From positions 682,001 to 746,000 of the forward strand of contig OY970227.1 in the NCBI GenBank assembly GCA_963714055.1: a stretch of 64,000 nt of DNA. Reading direction: 5' to 3'. Under the pieces are notes generated by a model that saw nothing but the letters and a program-made list of their open reading frames with translations, had not been told where the DNA came from and searched no databases. Source of the DNA: JACDBE01 sp963714055 (GTDB lineage: Bacteria > Actinomycetota > Acidimicrobiia > Spongiisociales > UBA5794). Of the stretch, positions 8,579-17,899 are shown one piece after another; positions within the stretch are counted from its first letter, which is position 1, and the number at the start of each line of letters is the position of its first letter. The translations under genes and the position numbers were made by a program.

Positions 8579-9418
8579 GTGAAGTTCGGATTGTTTGGCT
8601 TGCATCGGGGGCCGGGGATCGCTCCCGACGTGCTCACCCGCCGGGCCGGAGCCGCTGAGGAAACCGGGTTCGAGTCGTTGTGGGTGGGTGACCATATCGC
8701 TTTGCCGGCCGATATGCCTGGCTCCGACGAGCCGCGCCTGGAGGCACTGGCTGCGTTGCTCTACCTCGCTGCGGTGACAACGACGGTGCGTCTCGCTGCC
8801 GGCGTTCTGGTCATTCCGCAGCGCCACCCGGTGTTGATGGCAAAGCAGCTGACATCACTAGACGTCTTGTCGGGGGGGCGGTTGATCGTGGGTGTCGGCG
8901 TGGGCCATATAGAGGCGGAGTTGACCGCCTTCGGTGTGCCCATGTCGGAGCGGAGAGATCGAACCGAGGATGGCCTGGCTCGGATGCGGGACCTCTGGGC
9001 AGGACCACGAACGCGTGGGAATGGCGCTGTGGACCATGGGGTCGTCCAGTTCCCTGCACCGGTACAGGATCCGCACCCTCCGATCGTGGTCGGAGGGCAT
9101 TCCCAGGCAGCACTTGCCCGGGCGGCTCGCATCGGCAATGGATGGTTCGGCTGGCTCACCGCGCCAGACCGAACTCGCGAACTGATCCAACACTTGGAGG
9201 AACTCGTTGAGTCTGAGCCTCGACCGGCGATGCTGGGGCCGCTGGAGATCACTGTTGCCGCACCAGGCGAGGTCACGCTCGAGGTCGTCGAGGCCTACGA
9301 GCGGATCGGTGTCAGCCGGCTGGTCGTCGGACCGGACACGGCCGACGGTAGCGAACCCGACCGTTTCATCGAGACCTTCCACCGGGACGTCCTACGGCAC
9401 GTGCCCACCCGGGCTTGA
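8579..9418 (+). CDS. LLM-class (luciferase-like) flavin/F420-dependent oxidoreductase
   Basis: The 279-residue TIM-barrel protein begins at GTG 8579 after GCGGAGG. Family landmarks are GLFGLHRGPG, ETGFESLWVGDHIALP, VLVIPQRHPVLMAKQLTSLD followed by LSGGRLIVGVGVG, and HPPIVVGGHSQAALARAARIGNGWFG. These fit the F420-dependent mycobacterial-type subgroup better than FMN luciferases, although cofactor choice cannot be proved from sequence. The substrate is unknown. It seems to be a single-gene unit. Confidence 0.85.
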   Translation: MKFGLFGLHRGPGIAPDVLTRRAGAAEETGFESLWVGDHIALPADMPGSDEPRLEALAALLYLAAVTTTVRLAAGVLVIPQRHPVLMAKQLTSLDVLSGGRLIVGVGVGHIEAELTAFGVPMSERRDRTEDGLARMRDLWAGPRTRGNGAVDHGVVQFPAPVQDPHPPIVVGGHSQAALARAARIGNGWFGWLTAPDRTRELIQHLEELVESEPRPAMLGPLEITVAAPGEVTLEVVEAYERIGVSRLVVGPDTADGSEPDRFIETFHRDVLRHVPTRA

Positions 9419-9640
9419 CAGCCGAGGAGTTGACACCAGTCGGCCACGCAGGGTGACCGAAGCGACCGAGCGAGTAGCGCACGACGGTACGCCGATAGGC
9501 CGAGCGACGCAGCCGGCACTAGACCTGCGCAACGCCACTCCCGCGGCTGCGTGATCAGGTGCCACCGGCGGTCGATGCCAACGGCTACCTCAAGGCCCCG
9601 GCCGGGACATCATCAGCTGTCCGGAAGGAGATCGTCCGGG

Positions 9641-10837
9641 ATGGGCACTACGGTGCCGGGCATGACAGAGATCGGAACGGATTGGCGGGTCGTCGATGGC
9701 CTTGCGACGGCATGGTTCGACGCGCCGTCGCTGATCGAGGGGGCTGCGCTGGCCGGGCGCATCGTGGAGCTGTCGGCCGAGATCGTGGTCGACCTGCGCG
9801 CGACCGGCATGCGGGTGCGCCTCGACTCAGACGAGCACGCCGACGCGGTGTCGGCGGCCGCGCAGGATCTCGGGCTGACCGCGAACCCTGCCGTGCTGCA
9901 GCAGCTGAGCGTCGTGTTCGAATCCGCGAACCCGACGGCTGTGAGGCGGTTCTGGCAGCGCGTGCTCGACTACGCGCCTGGGGAGGACGGCGGTTTGGCG
10001 GATCCATTGCGGCGCGATCCCGCGATACGGATCCGGCAGTCGACGGAGCCGCGGCCGCTTCGAAACCGCATCCACCTCGACGTGGTGCGGCCGGCCGCGT
10101 CGGTCGAGCAGGCGAGTCCTGGTGAGGCATCCGGACCGTTCGGGGTCTGCCACACCGACCCCGACGGCAACGAGGTCGACCTGGTGCCGGGCCAGGCGCT
10201 CGGCGAGAGGATCGGGGCAGCCGACTGGCACGCGGTGTTCTGCGCGATGGTTTGCTACCGCACCACCTCGCCGACGCAGCAGCGTGACCTGGCCGCCGCA
10301 GCAGCGGCGCTGGCCGACGACATGGGCTTCCCGCTGCTGGTCGACCTGCGCCCCGGGCTCGTGATCATCGACAGCGGTAAGGACCAGTGGGAAGACGACG
10401 CCCACGGCCTCGAGCTCGACTTCACCGACCTCGCCGAAAACCTCCAGACCGCTGCGCGCGAGCTCGGGGTCTCTGCGGATCCGGGGCTGCCGCGCTTCGC
10501 TCAACTCTTCCTCGACGCCGCCGACGTCGCCGCAGTCCGCGCGTTCTGGGTCGCCGCACTCGGATACACCCACGACCGGCGAGCCGGGGTCATCGACATC
10601 CACGATCCGCGGCGACTGAACCCGGTCCTCGTGTTCCAAGAGCTCGATGCTTTGGACACGGAGCGGCGCCGGCAGCGCAACCGCATCCACTTCGAGCTCG
10701 CGGTGCCGTCGGACCTCGCGCAGACGCGCCTCGCCACGACCGTCGCAGCCGGTGGCCGGCTCCTTGACGAGTCGGAGGATCGCTGGCGGGTCGCCGACCC
10801 CGAAGGCAACGAAATGGTGATCGTCAGTGGGCCATGA
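9641..10837 (+). CDS. Two-domain VOC/glyoxalase-like protein with a pterin-dehydratase-like N-terminus
   Basis: The 398-residue protein holds two VOC-type modules, near residues 95-190 (FESANPTAVRRFWQRVLDY ... NRIHLDVVRP ... DPDGNEVDLV) and 280-395 (DAADVAAVRAFWVAALGY ... NRIHFELAVP ... DPEGNEMVIV). Before each is a segment resembling 4a-carbinolamine dehydratase folds. VOC proteins bind metal and act as dioxygenases, isomerases or resistance proteins. The function here is unassigned. The ATG at 9641 follows GGAAGGAG by about 10 nt. ATG 9662 is an alternative without a ribosome site. Confidence 0.75.
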   Translation: MGTTVPGMTEIGTDWRVVDGLATAWFDAPSLIEGAALAGRIVELSAEIVVDLRATGMRVRLDSDEHADAVSAAAQDLGLTANPAVLQQLSVVFESANPTAVRRFWQRVLDYAPGEDGGLADPLRRDPAIRIRQSTEPRPLRNRIHLDVVRPAASVEQASPGEASGPFGVCHTDPDGNEVDLVPGQALGERIGAADWHAVFCAMVCYRTTSPTQQRDLAAAAAALADDMGFPLLVDLRPGLVIIDSGKDQWEDDAHGLELDFTDLAENLQTAARELGVSADPGLPRFAQLFLDAADVAAVRAFWVAALGYTHDRRAGVIDIHDPRRLNPVLVFQELDALDTERRRQRNRIHFELAVPSDLAQTRLATTVAAGGRLLDESEDRWRVADPEGNEMVIVSGP

Positions 10838-10889
10838 GCTCGCATTCGGCTGACCCGAAGTCGAGCCGAATCGCCGGATTGATGAAGGA

Positions 10890-10990
10890 CGTTTGGGAAG
10901 CCAAGAAACCCTTGATTCGCAAGGAATTTCAGCGATCCACTGGCTCGTGCCGGTCCTGTGCTGGGGCAGGACCATCACGAGGTTGGTGCG
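10890..10990 (+). repeat. Rearranged copy of the tRNA-Asn flank module
   Basis: AAACCCTTGATTCGCAAGG and CAGCGATCCACTGGCTC, followed by CGTGCCGGTCCTGTGC, match the hairpin, tRNA-proximal and arm parts of the module seen at 7.2, 21.9, 53.9 and 58.4 kb, but here the arm lies on the other side of the hairpin. No tRNA bases are kept beyond GGCTC. The rest of 10838-11162 holds only the ribosome site of the next gene. Confidence 0.4.
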
Positions 10991-11162
10991 CCGGGTGTTT
11001 CGTAGCGTCGGATCTGCCTGTCGGATCCGCCAGTTGTGGTTCGTGGAGAAGGTGGGGGTGACCGCGGCGGTCATCCCCCCCGGGCAAAGGAGGAGACGTG
11101 ATCGAGTACCTGACCGCCTCTTACGGCGCGTGGATGCCCCACAACTCGGACCGGGAGGCAAG

Positions 11163-11828
11163 GTGAGGCTTCTTCTCACATCCGGGGGCGTGACGAACGC
11201 CAGCATCCGCGACTCGCTGGTCGGTCTGCTGGGAAAGCCGATCGCCGAAGCCAACGCCCTGTGCATCCCGACCGCGCAGTGGGGTCACCCCATGTGCGGG
11301 CCCGTCTCGGTGCGGAACTTCGTTGTCGGCCAGCCGCCGTGGCTCATGTCCAGCCTGGGGTGGGGGTCGGTGGGCGTGCTGGAGCTCGCCGCGCTGTCCA
11401 GCATCGGCGAGGAGCGCTGGGTGCCGTGGGTCCGGGAGGCCGACGTCCTGCTCGTGGACGGCGGCGACGCGGCGTACCTGGCTCACTGGATGCGGAAGTC
11501 AGGGCTGGCGGACCTGCTCCCGTCGCTGCCGGACACCGTCTGGGTCGGGGTGAGCGCGGGGAGCATGGTGATGACGCCCCGCATCGGTGACCACTTCGTC
11601 AGCTGGACGTCGCCCGAGGGCGACCGGACCCTGGGGGTCGTCGACTTCTCGATCTTCCCGCACCTCGACCACGAGATGATGCCGAAGAACACGCTGACCG
11701 ACGCGGAACGATGGGCGGCCAGCATCGCGGGTCCGGCTTACGCGATGGATGACGAGACGGCCATCAAGGTGGTCGACGGCGACGTCGAGGTCGTCTCAGA
11801 AGGGCACTGGAGACACTTTCCCTCCTAG
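11163..11828 (+). CDS. Peptidase E / S51-family serine peptidase
   Basis: The 221-residue cytoplasmic protein has the class-I glutamine amidotransferase-like fold of aspartyl dipeptidase. Motifs are MRLLLTSGGVTN at the N-terminus, ADVLLVDGGDAAYLAHWM, the nucleophile elbow GVSAGSMVM (Ser131) and FPHLDHE with the downstream His. S51 enzymes split Asp-Xaa dipeptides or process cyanophycin. Which one applies is open. GTG 11163 is chosen because GGGAGG lies just upstream and the fold starts there. Confidence 0.85.
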   Translation: MRLLLTSGGVTNASIRDSLVGLLGKPIAEANALCIPTAQWGHPMCGPVSVRNFVVGQPPWLMSSLGWGSVGVLELAALSSIGEERWVPWVREADVLLVDGGDAAYLAHWMRKSGLADLLPSLPDTVWVGVSAGSMVMTPRIGDHFVSWTSPEGDRTLGVVDFSIFPHLDHEMMPKNTLTDAERWAASIAGPAYAMDDETAIKVVDGDVEVVSEGHWRHFPS

Positions 11829-11928
11829 GCTGCGAGTCATCGGGGAGGAGGCGCCTCCTCGTCGCCACACGCCCAGTGGTGCTGGAGCCAGAACCCGGGT
11901 GGCGCGTCCCACGTGCTGGACAGGTTGC

Positions 11929-11954
11929 CCGACCTGTCGGTTTTGGAAAGGGCT
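11929..11954 (+). terminator. Candidate terminator between convergent genes
   Basis: GACAGGT and ACCTGTC form a perfect 7-bp stem around TGCCCG and are followed by GGTTTTGG. The site lies between peptidase E and the convergent methyltransferase gene. A separate 16-bp palindrome (GAGGAGGCGCCTCCTC, 11845-11860) sits just after the peptidase stop. Confidence 0.5.
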
Positions 11955-12110
11955 GTCGGTTTCCGGGAGGCGGGTGGCACAGTGCGCGGCGTAAACGGGG
12001 CCGGCTCTCACGGGCATGCCGGGGTTGGGGTGCCAGAATGGGTCGCACTGTTCGAATGACCTTCAGCACTCGGCGGCATCCTTCGGGCTGCTGGTGGGAT
12101 CGTTGACGAG

Positions 12111-12878
12111 CTACTCGGGCTTCTGCCAGACCGAGATATGGCTGCGACTTGTGCTGGTGAAGGGCTCGCGGTTCCAGTCGCTCCATCGATCGCGCAACGC
12201 CATCCCGGCTAGGCGAGCCATGAGATCCAACTCTGATGGCCACACGTTGCGGAATGGCGCCGAGAAGGTCTTGGTCTCGCCATCAACGAACCAGTAGTGA
12301 TGCGACCAAGAGTTCTGCGACGCCACGTCGATCTCGTCGAAGCCGAGGTGCGCGGGGCTCACATCGAACGGGACGACGGTCTCGCCCGGAGGAAGTCGCT
12401 GCCACGGGGGAACGATGACCTCGATCACGAAGAAGCCGCCCGGTTCCAGATGCCTCGCAACATTCAGGAAGCACTCGACCTGCGCGTCCTGTGTCGTCAA
12501 GTTCATGATCGTGTTTCGCACGAGGTACGCGAGGGTGAACGTGCCATTCGCCATCGCGGTCGAGAAGTCGCCAATCGTCACATCGATGCCCGCGGAATCA
12601 GGCTGGGACCGCAACTGTTCGACCATCGCCGACGACAGCTCGATGCCATCCACTCGGATGCCCCGCCGGCTCAGCGGCAGGGCGAGGCGACCAGTGCCGA
12701 TACCAAGTTCGAGGGCACGCCCATCGCCAGCCAAGTCAGCAAGGAAGCTCACGGCGGGCTCGACGACCTGCGGATCGAAGAGTTGCGGCCAAAGGGCTTC
12801 GTAGCGCTGCGCGACCCACCCATCGAAGTAGTGCTCGGGCACGCCGCCAAATCTGGTCGCGAGCAGCGGCACACGCAA
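12111..12878 (-). CDS. Class I SAM-dependent methyltransferase
   Basis: The 255-residue Rossmann-fold enzyme transfers a methyl group from S-adenosylmethionine to an unknown acceptor. It shows motif I ALELGIGTGRLALPLSRRG, GIELSSAMVEQLR, the DVTIGDF acidic loop, and post-motif GGFFVIEVIVPPW. The start is uncertain: TTG 12878 opens the frame, but a GTG near 12840 giving MPEHYFDGWVAQRYEALW would match the usual N-terminus of this family. Neither has a strong ribosome site. Confidence 0.85.
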   Translation of the reverse strand: MRVPLLATRFGGVPEHYFDGWVAQRYEALWPQLFDPQVVEPAVSFLADLAGDGRALELGIGTGRLALPLSRRGIRVDGIELSSAMVEQLRSQPDSAGIDVTIGDFSTAMANGTFTLAYLVRNTIMNLTTQDAQVECFLNVARHLEPGGFFVIEVIVPPWQRLPPGETVVPFDVSPAHLGFDEIDVASQNSWSHHYWFVDGETKTFSAPFRNVWPSELDLMARLAGMALRDRWSDWNREPFTSTSRSHISVWQKPE

Positions 12879-13306
12879 ACGAGCTTCGAGTGACGCAGGC
12901 AGACCATTGCCCGATCCGGGACGTCACCGGGACGGCAGGGGGTTCACCAGCAGGCGCGGCGCTCCTCGACCACCCGGACGGGATCGACGATGCTCCCTGT
13001 ACCTTCGGCCGCTACAGCGGGGCGCGCCGACACCCCGCGGCCAACCAGGCCCGGGCCCCGCGTTGGCAGTCGCTCGGGCGGCGGCCGGTCGTGGTCGAAC
13101 AGCTTGCGCCATCGACGAGCTGAGCCGGCAGCCTGGACGTCTGGGAGAGACCGACCAGCCAGCCAGCGCAGCAGTCCCTCTGTCGTCAGCGAACGGGAAG
13201 CGCCGTATCCTTGACGGAGGGTGAACCGGCTCGGATGCTTCGACACCGGGGGGACGCCGTCGAGCTATTACGCGGCGGCATTCATGTCGACTCCTACCCT
13301 GTCGAG
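12879..13306. other. Gene-poor stretch
   Basis: Open frames exist on both strands but none has a ribosome site or a recognisable motif. The minus strand between 12944 and 13246 reads an Arg/Pro-rich frame beginning MSKHPSRFTLRQGYGASRS that I could not assign. GAAGCGCCGTATCCTTGAC (13198-13216) resembles part of the tRNA-flank module. I see no gene I can support. Confidence 0.3.
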
Positions 13307-13747
13307 ATGGCCCGGGATCGCGCAATAAGGGTTGAGCAGCTGGTTGCTGCGCCCCGGGCCGCGGTCTGGGACGACTTGGCCGATCTCTCCTCTCACGGCC
13401 AGTGGATGATGGACGCAGCCGCCATCACGGTCGATCCCGCCGGTGTTCCCGGGGTAGGCACCCGGATGGAGGTGATCACCAGGATCGGCCCGCTGCACAC
13501 CACGGATCACATGGTGGTGATCGAATGGGATCCGCCCCGGCGGATGGCGGTGCGTCACCGCGGCACGGTCAGCGGCGAGGGCAGTTTCACCCTCGAGGAC
13601 TGGGGCGATTACACGATGGTGCGGTGGGTCGAGCGACTCGAGTTCCCTTGGACTTTGGGCGGCCCAGCCGGTGCGCGAGCCGCCCGGCCGCTGCTGGCGG
13701 CGGTGTGGCGCGCCAACCTGAGACGGTTTGCCGCCCGCTTCGGGTAG
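13307..13747 (+). CDS. SRPBCC (START/Bet v1-like) family protein
   Basis: The 146-residue protein has the helix-grip fold pattern: IRVEQLVAAPRAAVWDDLADLSSHGQWM at the N-terminus, a central GVGTRMEVITRIGPLHTTDH strand pair, VIEWDPPRRMAVRH, and a C-terminal long helix (LLAAVWRANLRRFAARF). Family members bind hydrophobic ligands or act as polyketide cyclases. No specific role can be given. ATG 13307 follows a weak ribosome site. The frame extends upstream but loses similarity there. Confidence 0.75.
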   Translation: MARDRAIRVEQLVAAPRAAVWDDLADLSSHGQWMMDAAAITVDPAGVPGVGTRMEVITRIGPLHTTDHMVVIEWDPPRRMAVRHRGTVSGEGSFTLEDWGDYTMVRWVERLEFPWTLGGPAGARAARPLLAAVWRANLRRFAARFG

Positions 13748-14003
13748 GACGATGGCGGGAGCGGACACGAGCTTTGGCGAGCTGCGGTCTGCCGACCCGG
13801 TGACCGGGGGCCGGTGCGAGAACAGGCGCCGGGCGGTCGGTCCCGAGGCCGACTGCCCGGGCATCGAGCATTGATCCCCCTATGGCGAACCCGCATCCCG
13901 GACCCGGTCAGACTGACCCCGGAGACACTGGTCATGATCTGCTCGACGAGAGGTCGGACCCGGAGCCGCAGACCTCGTCCGGCTGGATTCCGGCGACGGA
14001 GAC

Positions 14004-14492
14004 TCAGTCGGAGTTCATCATGTCGGCCACAGCCCACTCGTGGATCTGCCCGAGCCTGTCCAACTGCGTATGGCCCTGCCGCTCGAGGGCTTCGAAGTCG
14101 AACTGTGACCACTCCGGTTGCAACGGTACTGCGAGCCGGAGCACCGCCCACAACCGCTGTTTGGCCTGAACCCCGGACATGAGGGACTCCAACTCGAGGA
14201 CTCTGCTCAGCGGCGAGTAGGTGAGGATGTGGCGGTTCGGCTTCAGACGGGCGACCTGCTCTATTACCAAGGCTCCGAATTGCTTGAGGTCACCGCCCGA
14301 GATCCCGGCCGCCTCCCTCACCTGCTCGAGCACAGTCTGATCACGCTCGATGGCGTCTGCCAGCTCTTCGAGCTGCGGTCCCCAAGTCGTGTTCCGGTTG
14401 CTCCGCCAGATCCTGCGCGCCAGTCGGGTGCCGCCGGTGGCGCCAGCTCGATGATCGTCCAGGTAGGTGGCTAGATACTGCAGCGGGTCCAT
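14004..14492 (-). CDS. Hypothetical protein
   Basis: The 162-residue acidic-basic helical protein starts at ATG 14492 after CCAAGGAGCG. It has no membrane segment and no motif that I recognise. Its middle (LEELADAIERDQTVLEQVREAAG) and C-terminus (FEALERQGHTQLDRLGQIHEWAVADMM) look like helical bundles. The strong ribosome site and even codon usage support a real gene. It lies downstream of the LapA-domain gene on the same strand, 39 bp from its stop, and may share its transcript. Confidence 0.6.
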   Translation of the reverse strand: MDPLQYLATYLDDHRAGATGGTRLARRIWRSNRNTTWGPQLEELADAIERDQTVLEQVREAAGISGGDLKQFGALVIEQVARLKPNRHILTYSPLSRVLELESLMSGVQAKQRLWAVLRLAVPLQPEWSQFDFEALERQGHTQLDRLGQIHEWAVADMMNSD

Positions 14493-14531
14493 CTGAGAGG
14501 CGCTCCTTGGTACCAGGAGACACGCCGGCGT

Positions 14532-14939
14532 CTAAGTGGGTGAGCGCGGCGGAACTGAGCGGAGCCGTTCCAGCTCCTGACGTTCCACGATGGCCTTCCT
14601 CCGGCGCGACCGGACCGCCAGCCCGATCAGCTCGTCGATCACGATTGTGGCGATCACGGTCACCCCGAGCACCGCGACCAGCGGTACCTGGCCGGTCCAG
14701 GCCAGAAAGTTGATGGTGACCGACTGAGTGTTCTGGGCGAGGAACACGACGAGAGGGATGGAGAGGACGATCCCCAGGATCAGCCCCCAGCGCAGACCCG
14801 TCCCGGTAGGTACCCGTTCCACAACCCGCTCGGGCGATGCGGATTGGCTGACAGGTTCAACCGCGAGTGTGGCCGCAGGATCAACTTCGACCGGCGGGTT
14901 CGGAGCCCCAGTGACCGGTTCATCCGGGTTGTCGCTCAC
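14532..14939 (-). CDS. LapA-domain (DUF1049) membrane protein
   Basis: The 135-residue protein has an acidic, disordered N-terminal 50 residues and two membrane helices (LILGIVLSIPLVVFLAQN and VPLVAVLGVTVIATIVIDELIG) joined by the LapA signature QNTQSVTINFLAWTG. A short basic coiled tail (RSRRRKAIVERQELERLR) follows. In Gram-negative bacteria LapA homologues sit near lipopolysaccharide assembly. In actinobacteria the role is unknown. Confidence 0.8.
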   Translation of the reverse strand: MSDNPDEPVTGAPNPPVEVDPAATLAVEPVSQSASPERVVERVPTGTGLRWGLILGIVLSIPLVVFLAQNTQSVTINFLAWTGQVPLVAVLGVTVIATIVIDELIGLAVRSRRRKAIVERQELERLRSVPPRSPT

Positions 14940-15279
14940 AACGGCAGCCTACCCGAGGCGACTTCATCGGGACGCACTCGCCGCCAAGGTTCCGGTGTTC
15001 GCCGCCAGGGTGAAGTCGATGATGCGTCACAGAAGTGACGGCTCCTTTCGATAGTGAGGCGTGTCACCGCGGTCAGTCGGATGCTTCCACGGAGCGATCA
15101 CGATTCATAGGCGCCGTGTACTACCGACGCCGACCGTCGAGGTTCCGGATGCCCGTAGACCACGTCAACGAACGTTGACCTCGGAAGTGTGGCAACCGCT
15201 GAAGCGAACGACCACGCAGGCTCGTCCCCACGCCGAGGCGGTGCATCGCGTCCGGTTCGGCGCTGGATGAATCAGCATC

Positions 15280-15560
15280 GAACGGACCATCGGCGTCGAG
15301 TTGCCGTAACGCTTCACCGTCGACGATCCACACCTTGAGCGGGTGGTCGCCGGCCCGGGGGCGCAGGTAGCTGGGCCGTCGGCGCCGGTTGTACCGGGCT
15401 TCGATCCATTCGTAGATCACCTGGGCGAGGGTGGTGCGGTCGGGCCATCCGTGCTGGTCGAGCAGCTCGAGTGCAGCGAACCGAAGGACGACTCGACGAC
15501 GCTGTTGTCGAACCGGTCGCTGATCGAGCCAATGGACCCCGAGCAGGCCGGCGTCGCGCG
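15280..15560 (-). pseudogene. IS3-family transposase C-terminal remnant
   Basis: The minus strand carries the end of an IS3-type DDE transposase in broken frames: AGLLG, then SISDRFDNSVVESSFGSL (the conserved E of the DDE triad region), then LLDQHGWPDRTTLAQVIYEWIEARYNRRRR. At least two frameshifts separate these pieces and the end is fused to unrelated sequence. No terminal inverted repeats were seen. Confidence 0.7.
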
Positions 15561-15654
15561 GCCGGCGGCCGCACAGCCTGGGTCACTCGAGCACGGCCTC
15601 AGCTTCTGGCGTGCGCCGGCCCATCCAGAACGGGCTCCGAGACATCGCCGGAAG

Positions 15655-16203
15655 TCACTCAGGTGCGTCGATTGAATCCGTCAGGCTCGGTGGGAGCTCA
15701 CCGAACCACTGCAGCACGGCTCGCTCGTAGGTGATACCGAACTCGAGCGTGGCGACGGCATAGGGATCGATCCGCTCGTATCCGGGTGGCATCTCGTCTC
15801 TCTGTCTCTCGTAGGCGGCGAGCCGGTCCGTATGGATGTAGCGGTGCCTGGTGACAAAGGACGCCAGGAGATGGGCGGGGAGGTGCCGACCGAAGGCAAG
15901 GGTGAGGAGCAACGGGAAGCGAATGTTCTCCGTGCTCGGTGGCTTTCTCACCCAGTCGGCGAAGACCTCACGACCCTGGTCGGTGATCTCGTAGACCTTC
16001 CTGGCACGCGTCCCCGGCTCTCCCGCCTCGACCAGACCGCGTTCGGCCATGTGGGCCAGTTCTCGGTAGACCTGACTCTGGGTCAGCGACCAGAACTCCC
16101 CGATCCGCTCTTCGGCCCTGGCAACGAGATCCCAACCGCTCATCGGCCCATCGTGGAGAAAGCCGAGAAGAGAGGCGGCGGTGGGATTGAGCTCATGGGT
16201 CAT
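15655..16203 (-). CDS. PadR-family transcriptional regulator
   Basis: The 182-residue regulator has the PadR winged helix (LNPTAASLLGFLHDGPMSGWDLVARAEE ... SQVYRELAHMAERGLVEAGEP ... RKVYEITDQGREVFADWV, shown in parts) and the C-terminal helical dimer domain of the Vir subgroup. These proteins repress neighbouring genes and release DNA on binding small molecules. ATG 16203 gives the usual family length. An in-frame ATG at 16275 would add 24 residues across what looks like its own promoter. It is divergent from a membrane-protein gene that it probably controls. Confidence 0.8.
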   Translation of the reverse strand: MTHELNPTAASLLGFLHDGPMSGWDLVARAEERIGEFWSLTQSQVYRELAHMAERGLVEAGEPGTRARKVYEITDQGREVFADWVRKPPSTENIRFPLLLTLAFGRHLPAHLLASFVTRHRYIHTDRLAAYERQRDEMPPGYERIDPYAVATLEFGITYERAVLQWFGELPPSLTDSIDAPE

Positions 16204-16361
16204 TGCCGCCACTGCTGCGATCCAGGGGTTGACATGCCAATGTGGAGTATCGTATAGTTCATATTCATAGGTCATTGTGATATATGCATCGGGTGACGTC
16301 AAGCCACGACACTCCGATGCGGAAACGGCAGCATGTGAGAGGTATGCCAAGGGAGGCAGCC
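16204..16361. promoter_or_regulatory. AT-rich divergent promoter region between padR and a membrane gene
   Basis: This interval contains the most AT-rich run of its neighbourhood (GTATCGTATAGTTCATATTCATAG, in parts, 16245-16270, and TGTGATATATGCAT at 16276-16289). It is where PadR repressors normally bind. I could not fix -35 and -10 boxes with confidence. Confidence 0.45.
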
Positions 16362-17084
16362 ATGTCCACACCACCGCAGACATCAGACCATTGGGTCATC
16401 TGGTTGGGAGGTTGGGCCGCCATCCTCGGCTCACTCCTCGGCATGATCGGCAACCTCTTCCATCCGCAGACTCCGATCGATGATCAAATGGGTACTGCAG
16501 GGGTGATCGCCGGATCCGGGTCCTGGATCACACTCCATCTCATCATCACCCTCGGGATCCTTCTGATGCTCTACGGTCTGTTCGCCCTGTATCGAACGAT
16601 CAGCGGCGCACTCCCCCAGGCGCTGGCGCAATTCGGGATGCTGACCGCAGTCACCGGCATAACAATCGGAATGCTGTTGGTGGTCATGGACGGCGTCGGC
16701 GCCCGCCAGCTGGCCGAGGAGTGGTCTCAGGCAACTCCCGATCAGGCGGCCAGCGCACTCCTCATCGTCGCCGGTAACGAGACCGTCAACTTCTCCCTCG
16801 CCAGCCTTTTCAACTTCATCTTCGCCGGCGTCACCTTTCTCCTCTTCGGGCTGGCGATCGCCCTCGACTCGACATACCCGAGGTGGTTGGGATGGGTGGC
16901 GGCGGCGGCGGGCATACTCTCGGTCGGGGCCGGCGTGGTTCAGGCCTACGCCGGTGAGCCAACCCTGGCCTCCCGCAACCTGACCATCCTCGGACCCACC
17001 GTTATCACTCTCTGGCTGCTGGTGGTCGGCACCTCACTTGTGCGCCGGCACGGCGACACCGCCCAACGGGCACGGACCATATGA
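16362..17084 (+). CDS. Polytopic membrane protein under likely PadR control
   Basis: The 240-residue protein has about six membrane helices, for example VIWLGGWAAILGSLLGMIG, LIITLGILLMLYGLFALY, FGMLTAVTGITIGMLLVVM, FIFAGVTFLLFGLAIAL and TVITLWLLVVGTSLV. Its layout resembles the DUF4386-type group. No transport or enzymatic motif is visible. ATG 16362 follows AAGGGAGG at good spacing. The divergent PadR gene suggests an inducible membrane-stress or resistance role, which is an inference. Confidence 0.7.
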   Translation: MSTPPQTSDHWVIWLGGWAAILGSLLGMIGNLFHPQTPIDDQMGTAGVIAGSGSWITLHLIITLGILLMLYGLFALYRTISGALPQALAQFGMLTAVTGITIGMLLVVMDGVGARQLAEEWSQATPDQAASALLIVAGNETVNFSLASLFNFIFAGVTFLLFGLAIALDSTYPRWLGWVAAAAGILSVGAGVVQAYAGEPTLASRNLTILGPTVITLWLLVVGTSLVRRHGDTAQRARTI

Positions 17085-17383
17085 TCGGTATCGCAACCAG
17101 TACCTGGTAAGAACCGTCGGTTCCCGAGGATCAGTTCCTGCCGGCTTGGGCTTGCTCTTCGAGGCGGTTCGGGCGACGCCTCGGAGAGTCTCAGGGTCAG
17201 GTCCTCGTCATGTATGAGGAGGGCACACCACGTCCGCACCAATATCCCCTACGAGTACCGTCCCTGGCGGGAGACTGGCCGACGGGGCGCCTCGACGCTT
17301 CTTCGCCCGTTCGGCGGCGCCTTGAGATCATCCCCCGTCCGGCTGAGCGACCGGACCGTGTCGATTTCGAGAGAGGAGACCCC

Positions 17384-17899
17384 TTGGAGACATGGGACGC
17401 AATCAGGGCACGACGCAACATCCGATCATTCGAGGACACCCCGATCGACCCAGGCGAGCTCGACCGCATCCTCGAGGCCGGGCGGTTGACGCCGTCGTCG
17501 TCCAACCAGCAACGCTGGGACTTCGTCGTCGTCACGGACGCGCAGCGCCTGCAAGATCTCTCCGGCGTGTGGCGTGGCGCCGGCCATGTGGCGAGCTCGG
17601 CTGCGACCATCGCGCTGATCGCGCCACGGGTCGCCGACCAGCACACCGCCGAGTCCATCAGCTACGACCTTGGCCAGGTCACGATGAGCATGATGCTCGC
17701 CGCCGCGGATCTCGGCATCGGCACGGGGCACTCGGCGGTGAGCGATCAGGACATGGCCCGGCGCCTCCTGGGCTTCCCCGAAGACCGCGTCTGCGCATGG
17801 CTGATCGCCCTAGGTCATCCGGCGGACCGACCACTCACCCCCATCAAGAAGCACAACCGGCGCCCCTTCGACGAAGTCGTCCACCGGGACCGCTGGTAG
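17384..17899 (+). CDS. Nitroreductase-family FMN protein
   Basis: The 171-residue protein begins at TTG 17384 after GAGAGGAG. It shows the family start ETWDAIRARRNIRSFEDTPID, then RILEAGRLTPSSSNQQRWDFVVV, an Ala-rich middle, DLGQVTMSMMLAAADLGIGTGHS and LLGFPEDRVCAWLIALGHP. Members form FMN-binding homodimers and reduce nitro or quinone groups with NAD(P)H. The physiological substrate is unknown. Confidence 0.85.
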   Translation: METWDAIRARRNIRSFEDTPIDPGELDRILEAGRLTPSSSNQQRWDFVVVTDAQRLQDLSGVWRGAGHVASSAATIALIAPRVADQHTAESISYDLGQVTMSMMLAAADLGIGTGHSAVSDQDMARRLLGFPEDRVCAWLIALGHPADRPLTPIKKHNRRPFDEVVHRDRW